Positions 9,376 to 18,089 of a stretch of 59,157 bases of DNA are shown piece by piece (the first letter of the stretch is position 1; each line of letters begins with the position of its first letter). Source of the DNA: Paracoccaceae bacterium (GTDB lineage: Bacteria > Pseudomonadota > Alphaproteobacteria > Rhodobacterales > Rhodobacteraceae). The notes beneath the pieces are model-generated. The model saw only the letters and a list, made by a program, of their open reading frames with translations. It searched no databases and had not been told where the DNA came from. The translations under genes and the position numbers were made by a program. Location of the stretch: positions 1-59,157 of the forward strand of contig JAHDDY010000015.1 of the NCBI GenBank assembly GCA_020629115.1. Reading direction: 5' to 3'.

Positions 9376-9417
9376 GAATCGTCTCCGTTTTCCGGTTTGT
9401 CCTCGGCGCGCCTGTCA

Positions 9418-9433
9418 TCCCGCCGGAGCGGGA
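9418..9433. repeat. Short palindrome of the alphaproteobacterial intergenic repeat type
   Basis: TCCCGC-CGGA-GCGGGA forms a 6-bp-stem hairpin preceded by GTCA. The GTCATCCCGC...GCGGGA pattern is typical of dispersed palindromic repeats in alphaproteobacteria. It lies in the divergent region between rpsB and the DUF2383 gene; no other clear element was seen in that gap. Confidence 0.4.
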
Positions 9434-9597
9434 CACCGGGTGGATGCGACGGGGATGTCTCCCCCGCGCACCCGAAAGCGCACCTGTGAAGTGGGGCGCG
9501 CATAGCCCTTTTGCGGCGCGCGCGCAAGGGATTTTCGGGAACGGATGCCGCCTCCGCGGATTCTCACACCCGGTACACGACAGAAGGAGATATCACC

Positions 9598-10023
9598 ATG
9601 GCCGAGAAACCGACCACCTGCCTGCACCAGGTCAATTCCGGTATCCAGGACGTCCTGAAGGGATACGAGACCCTGAAGGAGCGCGCCGAGCCGGCGATCG
9701 CCGGCATCGTGGACGACCTCGACGCGATGCACCGCCGCCACGCCGCCGAGATCGGCGCGCGCCTCGTCGCCTATGGCGAGAATGCCGACGACGCCACCCT
9801 GCGCGGCACGTTCAACCAGGCGCTGACGACGGTGCGCGACTGGGTGGGCGACATGGGCGAGGACGCGCTCTCGTTCATCCGCACGGGCGAGCAGCGGATG
9901 CTCGACGTCTACGACGCCGCGCTCGCGGCCTGGGAGGCGCACGACGCGCCGAAGGACCGCGAGATCGTCGTCGCACAGGCGGACGAACTGCGCGGACGGG
10001 TCGAGACGCTGCCGAAGGCCTAG
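9598..10023 (+). CDS. DUF2383 (PA2169-like) four-helix-bundle protein
   Basis: The 141-residue product starts at ATG 9598 after a good ribosome-binding site (AGAAGGAGA at 9581-9589). It is almost entirely helical and charged, with no signal peptide or membrane segment. The pattern CLHQVNSGIQDVLKGYETLKERA followed by helices with EIGARLVAYGENADD resembles the DUF2383 family, which is predicted to form a ferritin-like four-helix bundle and is often stress-associated. No metal-ligand set could be confirmed by eye. Its stop codon overlaps the stop of the convergent lytic transglycosylase gene. Confidence 0.6.
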   Translation: MAEKPTTCLHQVNSGIQDVLKGYETLKERAEPAIAGIVDDLDAMHRRHAAEIGARLVAYGENADDATLRGTFNQALTTVRDWVGDMGEDALSFIRTGEQRMLDVYDAALAAWEAHDAPKDREIVVAQADELRGRVETLPKA

Positions 10024-11951
10024 CCCCGCGCCAGCCGCGCGCGGTAGATGTTCATCCCCTCCAGGACCCGCTGCACGTAGTTGCGGGTCTCGCGGAAGGG
10101 GATGCGCTCGATCCAGTCGATCAGGTCGATCTCGCCGGTCCGGGGGTCGCCGAACTCGCGCAGCCAGCGATCCACCCGCCCCGGCCCGGCATTGTAGCCC
10201 GCGATGGCCAGCGGGTAGGACCCGTCGAACCGCTCCAGAAGCTGCGACAGGTAGCATTGGCCGATGCGGGCATTGTAGTCGCGCTCGCTGCTCAGGCGCG
10301 ACAGGGAGTAGGGCAGGCCCGCCGCCTTGGCGGTCATCTTGCCGGTGCCGGGCATGACCTGCATCAGGCCCCGCGCCCCGGCCCCACTGCGCGCGCGCGC
10401 GTCGAAGCCGCTTTCCTGACGGATGACGGACAGGACCAGTGCGCGCTCGGGCGCGGCGATATCGGTGCAGCCCTTGCGCGTCATCGACAGGATGGGGTGC
10501 GAGATCTCCGGGATGAAGATCGACTTGCGGCGCAGCTTCGAGCCGATGCCGACGCTGATGCGGAACGCGCCGAGGCCCTCGGCATGCAGGCCCAGCGCCT
10601 TGGCCTCCTCGGGCGAGGCGCACAGCTCCAGCGCGTGATAGAAGAAGAGCCGCGCCTCCACGATCGCCCCGCCCAGCGCCAGCGCCGAGCCGACATCGAC
10701 CGACGGATCGGTGACGCACGGCCCGCGCCGCGCCTCGATCCGGCGGGGGACGCCGTGGGAGAGGTTGCCGTGCAGGCGCTTGGCCGAAAGCTGGCCGTAG
10801 AAGGCGCTCGAATATTCCGCCGCGATGCCGTGCCAGCGGATCGCCTCCTCCGTCCGGCCCATCTCCGCGCTCGCCTCGCCCGCCCAGAAGGCGGCACGCG
10901 CGCGGCTGACGGGGGTGACGACGCCGTCGAGCAGGCGACTGAAATGCGCGAGGGCCTTTTCCGGCTCGTCCAGCTTGCGCAGGGCCAGCCAGCCGGCCAG
11001 CCATTCCAGCTCCGCGAAGGCGACCCCCTCGCTCAGGCCGTTCCCGGCGGCGAGGGTGTAGGCGCGGCGGAGATCGCCGTCCTTGATGGCCCCGCGCACG
11101 AAGACGGCGCGCTCGTCCGCCCATTTCCCGGGCTGGCCGAGCTGTCCGCGCGTCGAGGCCGAGACCATCATGGCCTCCGCCGAGGTGGTCAGGCCCTTCT
11201 TCTTGCGCCAGTGCATCCGTGCGTAGTTGAGGCCCGGGTCGTCCTTCAGCGCGGCGGGAACCTGCTTGACCAGCCCGTCCACGTTGCCCTTGGCCCGCAG
11301 CAGCGCGATGCGCGCCTCGCCGAGGCGGCGGATATCGCGCGGGACGCGGGAGAGGTGGCGCTCCGCGTCGCTGAGATAGGTCTTCCAGATCAGCGCATCG
11401 AGGCGCTCGGCGTGGAGGGGGGCGAGGGTCTTGCCAAAGGCGCCCAAGAGACGGCGCTCGTCCGCCGCGCCGAGATTCTTGCCAAGCCATGCCTCCTTCG
11501 CGATGACCCGTGCGTCCCCGGGCCGGCCCGCCCGCTCCAGCGCCAGCGCGTAGCGCGTCGCGGCGGGGCCGGTCTTCGGGGCGAAGCGGTCGAAGAAGCG
11601 GATCACCCGCGCATCGCCCGTGCTTCCGTCCAGCGCCAGCTCGCCCCGCACCTGGATCCGCGATTCGGACGGCCAGCCGGGATGCGCCTCGACCCAGGCC
11701 GCCATGCGCTCGAAATCGTCGATGCCGTCCTGACGCAGGCGCAGCCATTCGTAGGCGTCCGTCGCGGCCCGTTCGCCGGTCCTGCGTGCGGCGTCCCGGG
11801 CGGCGACCCACTGGCCGTCCTCCGCCCGCTCGACCATGCGCGTCAGCAGCGCCTCGTCCCCGGTGGAGAATTCGACGGCCCGGGCGGCGGACACGGCACC
11901 GATGGCGAGGGTGGCGGCAAGGGCGAGGATCGCGCGGCGGGGAAGGGGCAT
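10020..11951 (-). CDS. Soluble lytic murein transglycosylase (SLT family)
   Basis: Starting at ATG 11951 the product has 643 residues with a signal peptide (LALAATLAIGAVSAARA). A long alpha-superhelical middle region is followed by a C-terminal SLT domain. The catalytic glutamate is in VIRQESGFDARA (about E513), followed by GARGLMQVMPGTGK and the GYNAGPGRVDRWL motif of Slt70-like enzymes. These enzymes cleave the glycan strand of peptidoglycan and make 1,6-anhydromuropeptides. The frame stays open further upstream, but the signal peptide fixes the start. Its TAG shares bases with the stop of the converging DUF2383 gene (CTAG at 10020-10023). Confidence 0.9.
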   Translation of the reverse strand: MPLPRRAILALAATLAIGAVSAARAVEFSTGDEALLTRMVERAEDGQWVAARDAARRTGERAATDAYEWLRLRQDGIDDFERMAAWVEAHPGWPSESRIQVRGELALDGSTGDARVIRFFDRFAPKTGPAATRYALALERAGRPGDARVIAKEAWLGKNLGAADERRLLGAFGKTLAPLHAERLDALIWKTYLSDAERHLSRVPRDIRRLGEARIALLRAKGNVDGLVKQVPAALKDDPGLNYARMHWRKKKGLTTSAEAMMVSASTRGQLGQPGKWADERAVFVRGAIKDGDLRRAYTLAAGNGLSEGVAFAELEWLAGWLALRKLDEPEKALAHFSRLLDGVVTPVSRARAAFWAGEASAEMGRTEEAIRWHGIAAEYSSAFYGQLSAKRLHGNLSHGVPRRIEARRGPCVTDPSVDVGSALALGGAIVEARLFFYHALELCASPEEAKALGLHAEGLGAFRISVGIGSKLRRKSIFIPEISHPILSMTRKGCTDIAAPERALVLSVIRQESGFDARARSGAGARGLMQVMPGTGKMTAKAAGLPYSLSRLSSERDYNARIGQCYLSQLLERFDGSYPLAIAGYNAGPGRVDRWLREFGDPRTGEIDLIDWIERIPFRETRNYVQRVLEGMNIYRARLARG

Positions 11952-12156
11952 GGCCTGTCGGCTCCGTATCTGCGGCGCGGGCTTTACGACGTCCGGGGGA
12001 CGATAGCAGGTCCCGGGAAAGGACGAAAGCGGCGCACCGCCCCGGCGGGCATCGCCCCCCGTGCGTCCCGCGTCCACGGAAAAGCGTTTGGCCCGCGCGC
12101 GATTTGGCTTAAGGATCGCGCTCCGAACCGCATTGCCGAACATCAGGGGCATTTTC

Positions 12157-13059
12157 ATGGCCGACTCCACCGAACTCTCGTCCCGTCTGAAAGGGTCCTT
12201 CGTCGCGCTGGTCACGCCCTTCAAGGGCGGCGACGTGGACGAGGATGCCCTGAAGTCGTTAATCGAATGGCATATGGATAACGGAACGCACGGCCTGGTG
12301 CCCGTCGGCACCACCGGCGAATCCCCCACGCTCAGCCACGAGGAGCACGAGCGCGTCGTCGCCCTGACCGTCGAGACGGTGGCGGGCCGCGTGCCCGTCA
12401 TCGCGGGGGCGGGGTCCAACAGCACGCGCGAGGCGATGGATTTCGTGAAACATGCCGAGGCGGTGGGCGCGGATGCCGCGCTGGTGGTCACGCCCTACTA
12501 CAACAAGCCCAACCAGCGGATGCTGATCGAGCATTACCGCACGCTGCACGACAATTCCTCCGTGCCGATCGTGATCTACAACATTCCCGGGCGCAGCGTC
12601 ATCGACATGACGGACGCGACCATGGCCGAGCTGGCGAAACTGCCCCGGATCGTCGGCAACAAGTGCGCGACGGGGGATCTCTCCCGCTGCGGGCAGGAGC
12701 GGCTCGACTGCGGCCCCGGCTTCGCGCTGCTCTCGGGCGAGGACGCGACGGCGGTGGGCTACAACGCCATGGGCGGGCAGGGCTGCATTTCCGTCAGCGC
12801 CAACGTGGCGCCCGCGGCCTGCTCGGCGATGCAGGCGGCGTGCCTGGAGGGCGACTACGCGACCGCGCTGGGCTGGCAGGACAGGCTCTACCCGCTGCAC
12901 CGCGCGATGTTCCTGGAATCCTCCCCCGCCCCCGCGAAATACGCGCTGTCCCTCCTCGGCCTCTGCTCGGAGGAGGTGCGCGCGCCGATCTACGGATGCG
13001 CCGACGAGACAAAGACCGCCATCCGCGCGGCGATGGAGGGGCTGGGGCTGCTGTCGTAG
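12157..13059 (+). CDS. dapA: 4-hydroxy-tetrahydrodipicolinate synthase
   Basis: The 300-residue protein has [22 protein letters not shown] near the N-terminus, [16 protein letters not shown] in the substrate loop, [10 protein letters not shown], and the Schiff-base lysine in [11 protein letters not shown] (about K169). It condenses pyruvate with aspartate semialdehyde, the first committed step of lysine and diaminopimelate synthesis. ATG 12157 is chosen because the family N-terminus begins just after it; upstream in-frame codons overlap promoter DNA divergent to the transglycosylase gene. Confidence 0.96.
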   Translation: MADSTELSSRLKGSFVALVTPFKGGDVDEDALKSLIEWHMDNGTHGLVPVGTTGESPTLSHEEHERVVALTVETVAGRVPVIAGAGSNSTREAMDFVKHAEAVGADAALVVTPYYNKPNQRMLIEHYRTLHDNSSVPIVIYNIPGRSVIDMTDATMAELAKLPRIVGNKCATGDLSRCGQERLDCGPGFALLSGEDATAVGYNAMGGQGCISVSANVAPAACSAMQAACLEGDYATALGWQDRLYPLHRAMFLESSPAPAKYALSLLGLCSEEVRAPIYGCADETKTAIRAAMEGLGLLS

Positions 13060-13086
13060 GGCATCGCCTGTTGCCTCTCCCCCGCG

Positions 13087-13149
13087 CCGTCATCCTCGCA
13101 ATCGTTCGCGCTGAAGGATGGATAGTCGGAACGAGTCCGACTATGACGG
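13087..13149. repeat. Nested palindromic element between dapA and smpB
   Basis: CCGTCAT at 13087-13093 pairs with ATGACGG at 13143-13149. Inside it are two smaller hairpins: CATCCT 13091-13096 with AGGATG 13115-13120, and a perfect 9-bp stem ATAGTCGGA 13122-13130 with TCCGACTAT 13136-13144. The layout is that of a Y-shaped palindromic repeat. It could end dapA transcripts, but no T-tract follows. Confidence 0.55.
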
Positions 13150-13181
13150 GTTGAGATGTCGTCCTACGCCACGGAGTTTCG

Positions 13182-13664
13182 ATGGCCGCCAAGAAGAAGA
13201 AACCCGACGACAACAACAAGCTGGTCGCGGAGAACCGCAAGGCCCGCTACAGCTATGCCGTCGAGGACACGCTGGAGGCCGGGCTGCTGCTGACCGGGTC
13301 GGAGGTGAAGTCCCTGCGCGACGGGCAGGCGAACATCGCCGAGAGCTACGCCTCGCCCGAGAAGGGCGAGATGTGGCTCATCAACAGCGCGATCCAGCCC
13401 TATCCCCAAGCCAAGCACTTCAACCACGAGGAGCGCCGCCCCCGCAAGCTGCTGCTCAAGCGCCGCGAGATCGAGCGCCTCAAACAGGCGCGCGAGCGGC
13501 AGGGCATGACCATCGTGCCGCTCAAGCTCTACTTCAACGAGCGCGGTCTGGCCAAGCTGCTGATCGGCCTCGCCAAGGGCAAGAACGTCGCCGACAAGCG
13601 CCAGACCGAGAAGAAGCGCGACTGGGGCCGCGAGAAGGCCCGCCTGCTCCGCGACCGGGGGTAA
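13182..13664 (+). CDS. smpB: SsrA-binding protein
   Basis: The 160-residue protein contains [29 protein letters not shown], the conserved SmpB core, then [19 protein letters not shown] and [23 protein letters not shown]. The C-terminus is the usual basic tail ([16 protein letters not shown]) that enters the mRNA channel. SmpB binds tmRNA and is needed for rescue of stalled ribosomes. The tmRNA gene itself was not seen in this window. Confidence 0.97.
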   Translation: MAAKKKKPDDNNKLVAENRKARYSYAVEDTLEAGLLLTGSEVKSLRDGQANIAESYASPEKGEMWLINSAIQPYPQAKHFNHEERRPRKLLLKRREIERLKQARERQGMTIVPLKLYFNERGLAKLLIGLAKGKNVADKRQTEKKRDWGREKARLLRDRG

Positions 13665-13674
13665 GCGATACGGA

Positions 13675-13755
13675 CCCCGTCCCCGGCTTGACCGGGGACC
13701 TCGATAGGCAGCGCTTCGTTCGTCGAGGCCCCGGGTCGTTGCCCGGGGCGGGGTG
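13675..13755. repeat. Paired-hairpin intergenic repeat, family A copy 1
   Basis: Two hairpins lie in tandem. CCCCGG...CCGGGG is followed by a spacer with GCAGCGC and TCGTTCGTCGAGG, and then CCCCGGG...CCCGGGG. The same order, spacing and much of the same sequence occur at 36155-36232. It lies between smpB and the GbsR-type regulator. Confidence 0.6.
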
Positions 13756-13774
13756 CTGGTACCTTCGATACATG

Positions 13775-13816
13775 TTGACATGGCCAATCGCTTCTCCTAG
13801 TTCTGTCTGAACAGAA
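13775..13816 (+). promoter_or_regulatory. Promoter region with perfect palindromic operator for the GbsR-type regulator
   Basis: TTGACA at 13775-13780 is a consensus -35 hexamer. A perfect palindrome TTCTGT-CTGA-ACAGAA covers 13801-13816, where the -10 or start region would be, 16 bases before the regulator's ATG. A closely related site with the same 4-base spacer lies at 14388-14403. Placement and duplication suggest an autoregulatory operator; binding by this regulator is an inference. Confidence 0.6.
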
Positions 13817-13831
13817 TGGAGAGAAAGAGCC

Positions 13832-14368
13832 ATGACACTCACCGATGCGGAACAGGCCTTCGTCGTCCACTGGGGCGAGATGGGGTCGCGGTGGGGGGTC
13901 AACCGGTCTGTGGCGCAGATCCATGCGCTGCTGCATTTGGCGGGCAAGCCGATGACGGCGGAGGAGATCGCCGAGACGCTGACCATGGCCCGCTCGAACG
14001 TCTCCACCAGCCTGCGCGAGCTTCAGACCTGGCGCCTGATCGAGACGACGAACGTGCTCGGCGACCGGCGCGACCATTTCACGGCCGTCGCGGACGGGCT
14101 GGAGATGGCCAAGCGCATCGTCGAGGGCCGCCGTCAGCGCGAGTTCCTGCCCACCCTCTCGGCGCTGTCCACCATGGTCGAGACCGCGAAGGCGGACGGG
14201 GCCACGCCGCGCCAGTCCGTCGAGCGGATGGAATCCACCCTCGACCTCATGCGCCAGGCGGATGCGTGGTACCGCGAGATGAGCGCGCTATCGCCCAAGG
14301 TCCAGTCCGGTCTCCTGCGCATGGGCGCGCGTATCGCGAAGTTCCTGCCGACGCGGGACAAGGAGTAG
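13832..14368 (+). CDS. GbsR/MarR-type transcriptional regulator
   Basis: The 178-residue protein has a winged-helix domain in its first half: AQIHALLHLAGKPMTAEEIAETL, then ARSNVSTSLRELQTWRLI as the recognition helix, then ETTNVLGDRRDHFTA as the wing. The fold and the VHWGEMGSRWGVNRS N-terminus are typical of GbsR-type regulators, a MarR-like family. In Bacillus GbsR controls glycine betaine synthesis in response to choline, but family members vary. It heads a three-gene plus-strand group with two membrane proteins, and palindromes lie before it and before the second gene. Ligand unknown. Confidence 0.8.
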   Translation: MTLTDAEQAFVVHWGEMGSRWGVNRSVAQIHALLHLAGKPMTAEEIAETLTMARSNVSTSLRELQTWRLIETTNVLGDRRDHFTAVADGLEMAKRIVEGRRQREFLPTLSALSTMVETAKADGATPRQSVERMESTLDLMRQADAWYREMSALSPKVQSGLLRMGARIAKFLPTRDKE

Positions 14369-14387
14369 ACTTTTTTTGCCTTGTTAT

Positions 14388-14403
14388 TTCTTTCCATACA
14401 GAA
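14388..14403 (+). promoter_or_regulatory. Second, imperfect copy of the regulator palindrome
   Basis: TTCTTT-CCAT-ACAGAA differs from the perfect site at 13801-13816 by one arm base and has the same 4-base spacer. It lies in the 59-base gap between the regulator stop and the ATG at 14428, just after a run of seven T. It probably marks a second regulated promoter for the membrane-protein pair. Confidence 0.5.
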
Positions 14404-14427
14404 GCGACTGACCAAAGAGAAAGTACC

Positions 14428-14793
14428 ATGACCCTCATCCTGCTCACCCTCGGTACCGGCATCGTCGTCGTGATGGGCCTGTCGATGCTGCTGCTCGAAC
14501 TCGGCAAGGAATGCCGCAAGTGCCCCACCACCGGGCCGGCGGCGACCGCGGCGACGCTGAGCGTCATGGGGGCGTTCACCTCCATAGGCTTCGGCGTCGT
14601 CGCCCTCTTCGCCGCCTTCGCGGGCGAGCTGCACCTCGGCAGCCTGCCCACGGCCCTCGTCTCGACCGGCGGCGCGGCGGTGGTGCTCGGCATCGGCTTC
14701 TCCATCGCCGCGACCGCCCTGCGCGATGCGCTCAGCCGCGCGGGGCGCGAGACGAACGAGGCGATCCTGGCCCGGCGGGGGGAGGCGGCATGA
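14428..14793 (+). CDS. Small membrane protein of unknown function
   Basis: The 121-residue product starts at ATG 14428 after AAAGAGAAAG. Three hydrophobic segments are visible: about residues 2-24 (LILLTLGTGIVVVMGLSMLLLEL), 44-66 and 75-96. A CRKC motif at about 29-32, between the first and second segment, could bind metal or form a disulphide. The C-terminus is charged. I do not recognise a family. Its stop overlaps the next start (ATGA), so the two membrane proteins are probably made together under control of the adjacent GbsR-type regulator. Confidence 0.7.
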   Translation: MTLILLTLGTGIVVVMGLSMLLLELGKECRKCPTTGPAATAATLSVMGAFTSIGFGVVALFAAFAGELHLGSLPTALVSTGGAAVVLGIGFSIAATALRDALSRAGRETNEAILARRGEAA

Positions 14794-15260
14794 GCGCCGC
14801 GGCCCGCAATCCCTGGGCACTGGCGGAACCGGCGGTGCGGGTATCCGCGCCACCGGCCCTACCGGAGAAGGCCGCCCGCTGCCCGCGTGGTCCCTACGCG
14901 CCGAGCGCGGGCAAGCTGGCCCGCTTCTGGATCGCCGGGCCGCTGACCCTGATCCTCTTCACGCCGATCCTGCTTGCGGGAGTCTTCGGCGCACCGACCA
15001 TGCTGATCGGCATGGTGCTGGCCTACATGGCCCTGCGAACCGGGCGCGACGCTTATTCCGACTTCGCCGCTCTCGGCTTCCATGCCGGTCTCGCCACCAT
15101 GATCGTGGTCGCCTTCATCAACGTGCAGGTCATCGGCATTTTCGTTCTCGGCCTGCTGTTCGGCCCGCTCATGGCGATGACGTTCCGCCTTGTCGCCGGA
15201 CGCTGGCGACCGGATGACGAGCGCAACAAACCCCCGAAATATCCCGCCGCTTCATCCTGA
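14790..15260 (+). CDS. Membrane protein of unknown function
   Basis: The 156-residue product overlaps the preceding gene by 4 bases (ATGA). The first 45 residues are Ala/Pro-rich and hydrophilic. They are followed by about four transmembrane helices, including WIAGPLTLILFTPILLAGVFG, a segment around TMLIGMVLAYMAL, and VIGIFVLGLLFGPLMAMTF. No catalytic or transport motif is recognised. Coupling to the upstream small membrane protein and to the regulator suggests a three-gene unit. Confidence 0.7.
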   Translation: MSAAARNPWALAEPAVRVSAPPALPEKAARCPRGPYAPSAGKLARFWIAGPLTLILFTPILLAGVFGAPTMLIGMVLAYMALRTGRDAYSDFAALGFHAGLATMIVVAFINVQVIGIFVLGLLFGPLMAMTFRLVAGRWRPDDERNKPPKYPAASS

Positions 15261-15352
15261 TCGTGCGCCGTACGCCATAAGCCGCGTTGACAGCGCGGGG
15301 CGCATCGACCATCTAGCGGCGGTCGCGTTCGTCCCGTCCGAAGAGAGGCACC

Positions 15353-18010
15353 ATGGCTGTCGTCATCGTCGAATCCCCCGCCAAGGCCAAGACCATCGAG
15401 AAATATCTCGGCAAGGGGTTCGAGGTGGTGGCCTCCTACGGCCACGTGCGCGACCTGCCGTCGAAGGACGGGTCCGTCCTGCCCGAGAACGATTTCGAGA
15501 TGAAGTGGGAGACGGGCGACGACCGCTCCCGCAAGCAGCTCAAGACCATCGCCGACGCGGTCAAGGGCACCGACAAGCTGATCCTCGCCACCGACCCCGA
15601 CCGCGAGGGGGAGGCGATCTCGTGGCATCTGCTGGAGGCGCTGCGCAAGCGCCGCTCGCTCAAGAAGGACGTGCCGGTCGAGCGGGTCGTCTTCAACGCC
15701 ATTACCAAGCCCGCCGTGCTGGCGGCGATGAAGAACCCGCGCGATGTCGACATGCCGCTGGTCGAGGCGTATCTGGCCCGCCGCGCGCTCGACTACCTCG
15801 TCGGCTTCAACCTGTCGCCCGTCCTGTGGCGCAAGCTGCCCGGCGCGCGCTCGGCGGGGCGGGTGCAGTCGGTCGCCCTGCGGCTCGTCTGCGAGCGCGA
15901 GACGGAGATCGAGCGCTTCCGCCCGCGCGAATACTGGTCCGCCCGCGCCCGCTTCGCGACGCCGAAGGGCGCGGATTTCGAGGCGCGGCTGACGGTGCTG
16001 GACGGGCGCAAGCTCGACCGCTTCGACCTGGCGACCGCCGAGGACGCGACCCGCGCCATCGAGGCCGTCGACGCGCGCGACTTCACGGTCGCGTCGGTCG
16101 AGGCGAAGCCCGCGACCCGCAACCCCTCGCCCCCCTTCATGACCTCCACGCTCCAGCAGGAGGCGTCGCGCAAGCTCGGCATGGGGGCCAAGGGCGCGAT
16201 GCAGGTCGCCCAGCGCCTGTATGAACAGGGGTTCATCACCTACATGCGGACGGACGGCCTCGACATGGACCCGGACGCGGTGAAATCGGCCCGGTCGACC
16301 ATCGACGGCCGCTACGGCAAGCAGTACGTGCCCGCCAAGCCGCGCGTCTACAAGTCGAAGGCGAAGAACGCGCAGGAAGCGCACGAGTGCATCCGCCCGA
16401 CCGATTTCGACAAGGCGCCGAAGGACCTGAACCTCTCGGGCGACGAATTCCGCCTGTACGACCTGATCTGGAAGCGCGCCATCGCCTCGCAGATGGAAAG
16501 CGCGAAGCTGGAGCGGACCACGGTCGAGATCGCGAGCGCGGACAGACAGGTGGGCCTGCGCGCGACCGGGCAGGTGGTGAAGTTCGACGGCTTCCTCGCC
16601 GTCTACGAGGAGGGGCGCGACGACGCGCAGGATGATGAATCCCGCCTCCTGCCCCCCATGGCCCAGGGCGATGCGCTGAAGAAGGTCATCGGCGCGATGA
16701 AGGCCGATTTCGCCAAGGCGTCCGCCCCCAGGGAGGGCGAGGACGAGGGCGAGCTGGTGGAGAAGGAGACCGATCCCGCCACCGGGCTGACCGCCGTTCT
16801 CTCGAAGGACGAGAGCGCGCTGGCCGTCCAGCATTTCACCCAGCCGCCGCCGCGCTTCACCGAGGCATCGCTGGTGAAGCGCATGGAGGAGCTGGGCATC
16901 GGGCGGCCCTCGACCTACGCCTCCATCATCTCCGTCATCCAGGATCGCGGCTACGTCGAGAAGGACGGCAATCGCCTGATCGCCTCGGACAAGGGGCGCC
17001 TGGTGACGGCGTTCCTGGAGAACTACTTCCCGAAATACGTCGAATACGATTTCACCGCCGATCTGGAGGAGGAGCTGGACGGCGTCTCCGCCGGGAAGGT
17101 CGCCTACAAGGATCTGCTGTCGAGCTTCTGGCGCGAGTTCTCGCATACCGTCGAGGACACCAAGGAGCTGCGCACCCGCGAGGTGCTGGATCGGATCAAC
17201 GATGCGATGGGCGACCATGTCTTCCCCGACCGGGGCGACGGGTCGAACCCGCGCGCCTGTCAGGTCTGCGGCAAGGAGGGACGCGCGGACGGTATCCTGT
17301 CGATCAAGACGGGGCGGTACGGGGCGTTCATCGGCTGCTCGAACCACCCCGAATGCAAGTTCACCCGCCCCTTCGGCGTCTCGGCCGAGGAGGCGGAGAA
17401 GCAGGCGGCGGCGTCGGTCGACGTGGAATTGGGGGTGGACCCCGAGACCGGCAAGCCGGTGCACCTGCGCTCGGGCCGCTTCGGGCCGTACATCCAGCTC
17501 GGCGAACCGGAAGGGGAGGGCAAGAAGAAGACGAAGCCGCCCCGCGCCTCGCTGCCCGACGGGGTGACGCCGGAGACGATCACGCTCGACATGGCGCTGA
17601 ACCTGCTCTCGCTCCCCCGCGAGGTGGGCGCGCATCCGGAGGACGGCGAGCCGATCGTGGCGGCCATCGGCCCCTACGGCGCTTATGTGAAGCACGGCAA
17701 GACCTACGCGAACATGCCCGACTGGCGCGAGGTATTCGAGGTGGGCATCAACCGCGCGGTCGACCTGATCGCCGAGAAGAAGGCCAATCCCGGCAAGGGC
17801 CGGGGCCGCGCCGCCGCGAAGCCGCCGCTCAAGGATCTGGGCGAGCATCCGAAGGAGGGCGGCGAGATGAAGGTCCTCGAAGGGCGCTTCGGGCCGTACG
17901 TCAAGTGGGGCAAGGTCAACGCGACGATTCCGAAGGACACCAAGCCCGAGGACGTGACCGTCGAGATGGCCCTGGAGATGATCCAGAAGAAGCTGGACAA
18001 GAAGAAGTAG
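15353..18010 (+). CDS. topA: DNA topoisomerase I (type IA)
   Basis: The 885-residue enzyme starts MAVVIVESPAKAKTIEKYLG, the Toprim domain, with the acidic TDPDREGEAISWHL motif. The active-site tyrosine is in EQGFITYMRTDG (about Y297). A four-cysteine zinc finger (CQVCGKEG...CSNHPEC) starts near residue 637. Three C-terminal repeats of the type GRFGPYIQLG, GPYGAYVKHG and GRFGPYVKWG follow. It relaxes negative supercoils. A ribosome-binding site (GAAGAGAGG) precedes the ATG. Full length for alphaproteobacteria. Confidence 0.98.
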   Translation: MAVVIVESPAKAKTIEKYLGKGFEVVASYGHVRDLPSKDGSVLPENDFEMKWETGDDRSRKQLKTIADAVKGTDKLILATDPDREGEAISWHLLEALRKRRSLKKDVPVERVVFNAITKPAVLAAMKNPRDVDMPLVEAYLARRALDYLVGFNLSPVLWRKLPGARSAGRVQSVALRLVCERETEIERFRPREYWSARARFATPKGADFEARLTVLDGRKLDRFDLATAEDATRAIEAVDARDFTVASVEAKPATRNPSPPFMTSTLQQEASRKLGMGAKGAMQVAQRLYEQGFITYMRTDGLDMDPDAVKSARSTIDGRYGKQYVPAKPRVYKSKAKNAQEAHECIRPTDFDKAPKDLNLSGDEFRLYDLIWKRAIASQMESAKLERTTVEIASADRQVGLRATGQVVKFDGFLAVYEEGRDDAQDDESRLLPPMAQGDALKKVIGAMKADFAKASAPREGEDEGELVEKETDPATGLTAVLSKDESALAVQHFTQPPPRFTEASLVKRMEELGIGRPSTYASIISVIQDRGYVEKDGNRLIASDKGRLVTAFLENYFPKYVEYDFTADLEEELDGVSAGKVAYKDLLSSFWREFSHTVEDTKELRTREVLDRINDAMGDHVFPDRGDGSNPRACQVCGKEGRADGILSIKTGRYGAFIGCSNHPECKFTRPFGVSAEEAEKQAAASVDVELGVDPETGKPVHLRSGRFGPYIQLGEPEGEGKKKTKPPRASLPDGVTPETITLDMALNLLSLPREVGAHPEDGEPIVAAIGPYGAYVKHGKTYANMPDWREVFEVGINRAVDLIAEKKANPGKGRGRAAAKPPLKDLGEHPKEGGEMKVLEGRFGPYVKWGKVNATIPKDTKPEDVTVEMALEMIQKKLDKKK

Positions 18011-18089
18011 CCTTCGCCGCTATCCCGCCCGGGAACGATGGGGTTCCGGCGCGCGTTCATGACGAAATCATCCGAGGGAGGAGACCGTC

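Noticed and set aside
10020-12491. Very long open frames opposite or upstream of real genes (for example antisense to the TRAP permease, rpoD, topA and lpxB)
   Set aside because: They are frame shadows caused by high GC content: Arg/Pro/Ala/Gly-rich with no domain pattern, and they overlap genes with clear motifs.
13665-13774. tmRNA or tRNA gene next to smpB
   Set aside because: The gap contains only hairpin repeat DNA; no tRNA-like acceptor/T-arm sequence or tag-peptide frame is seen.
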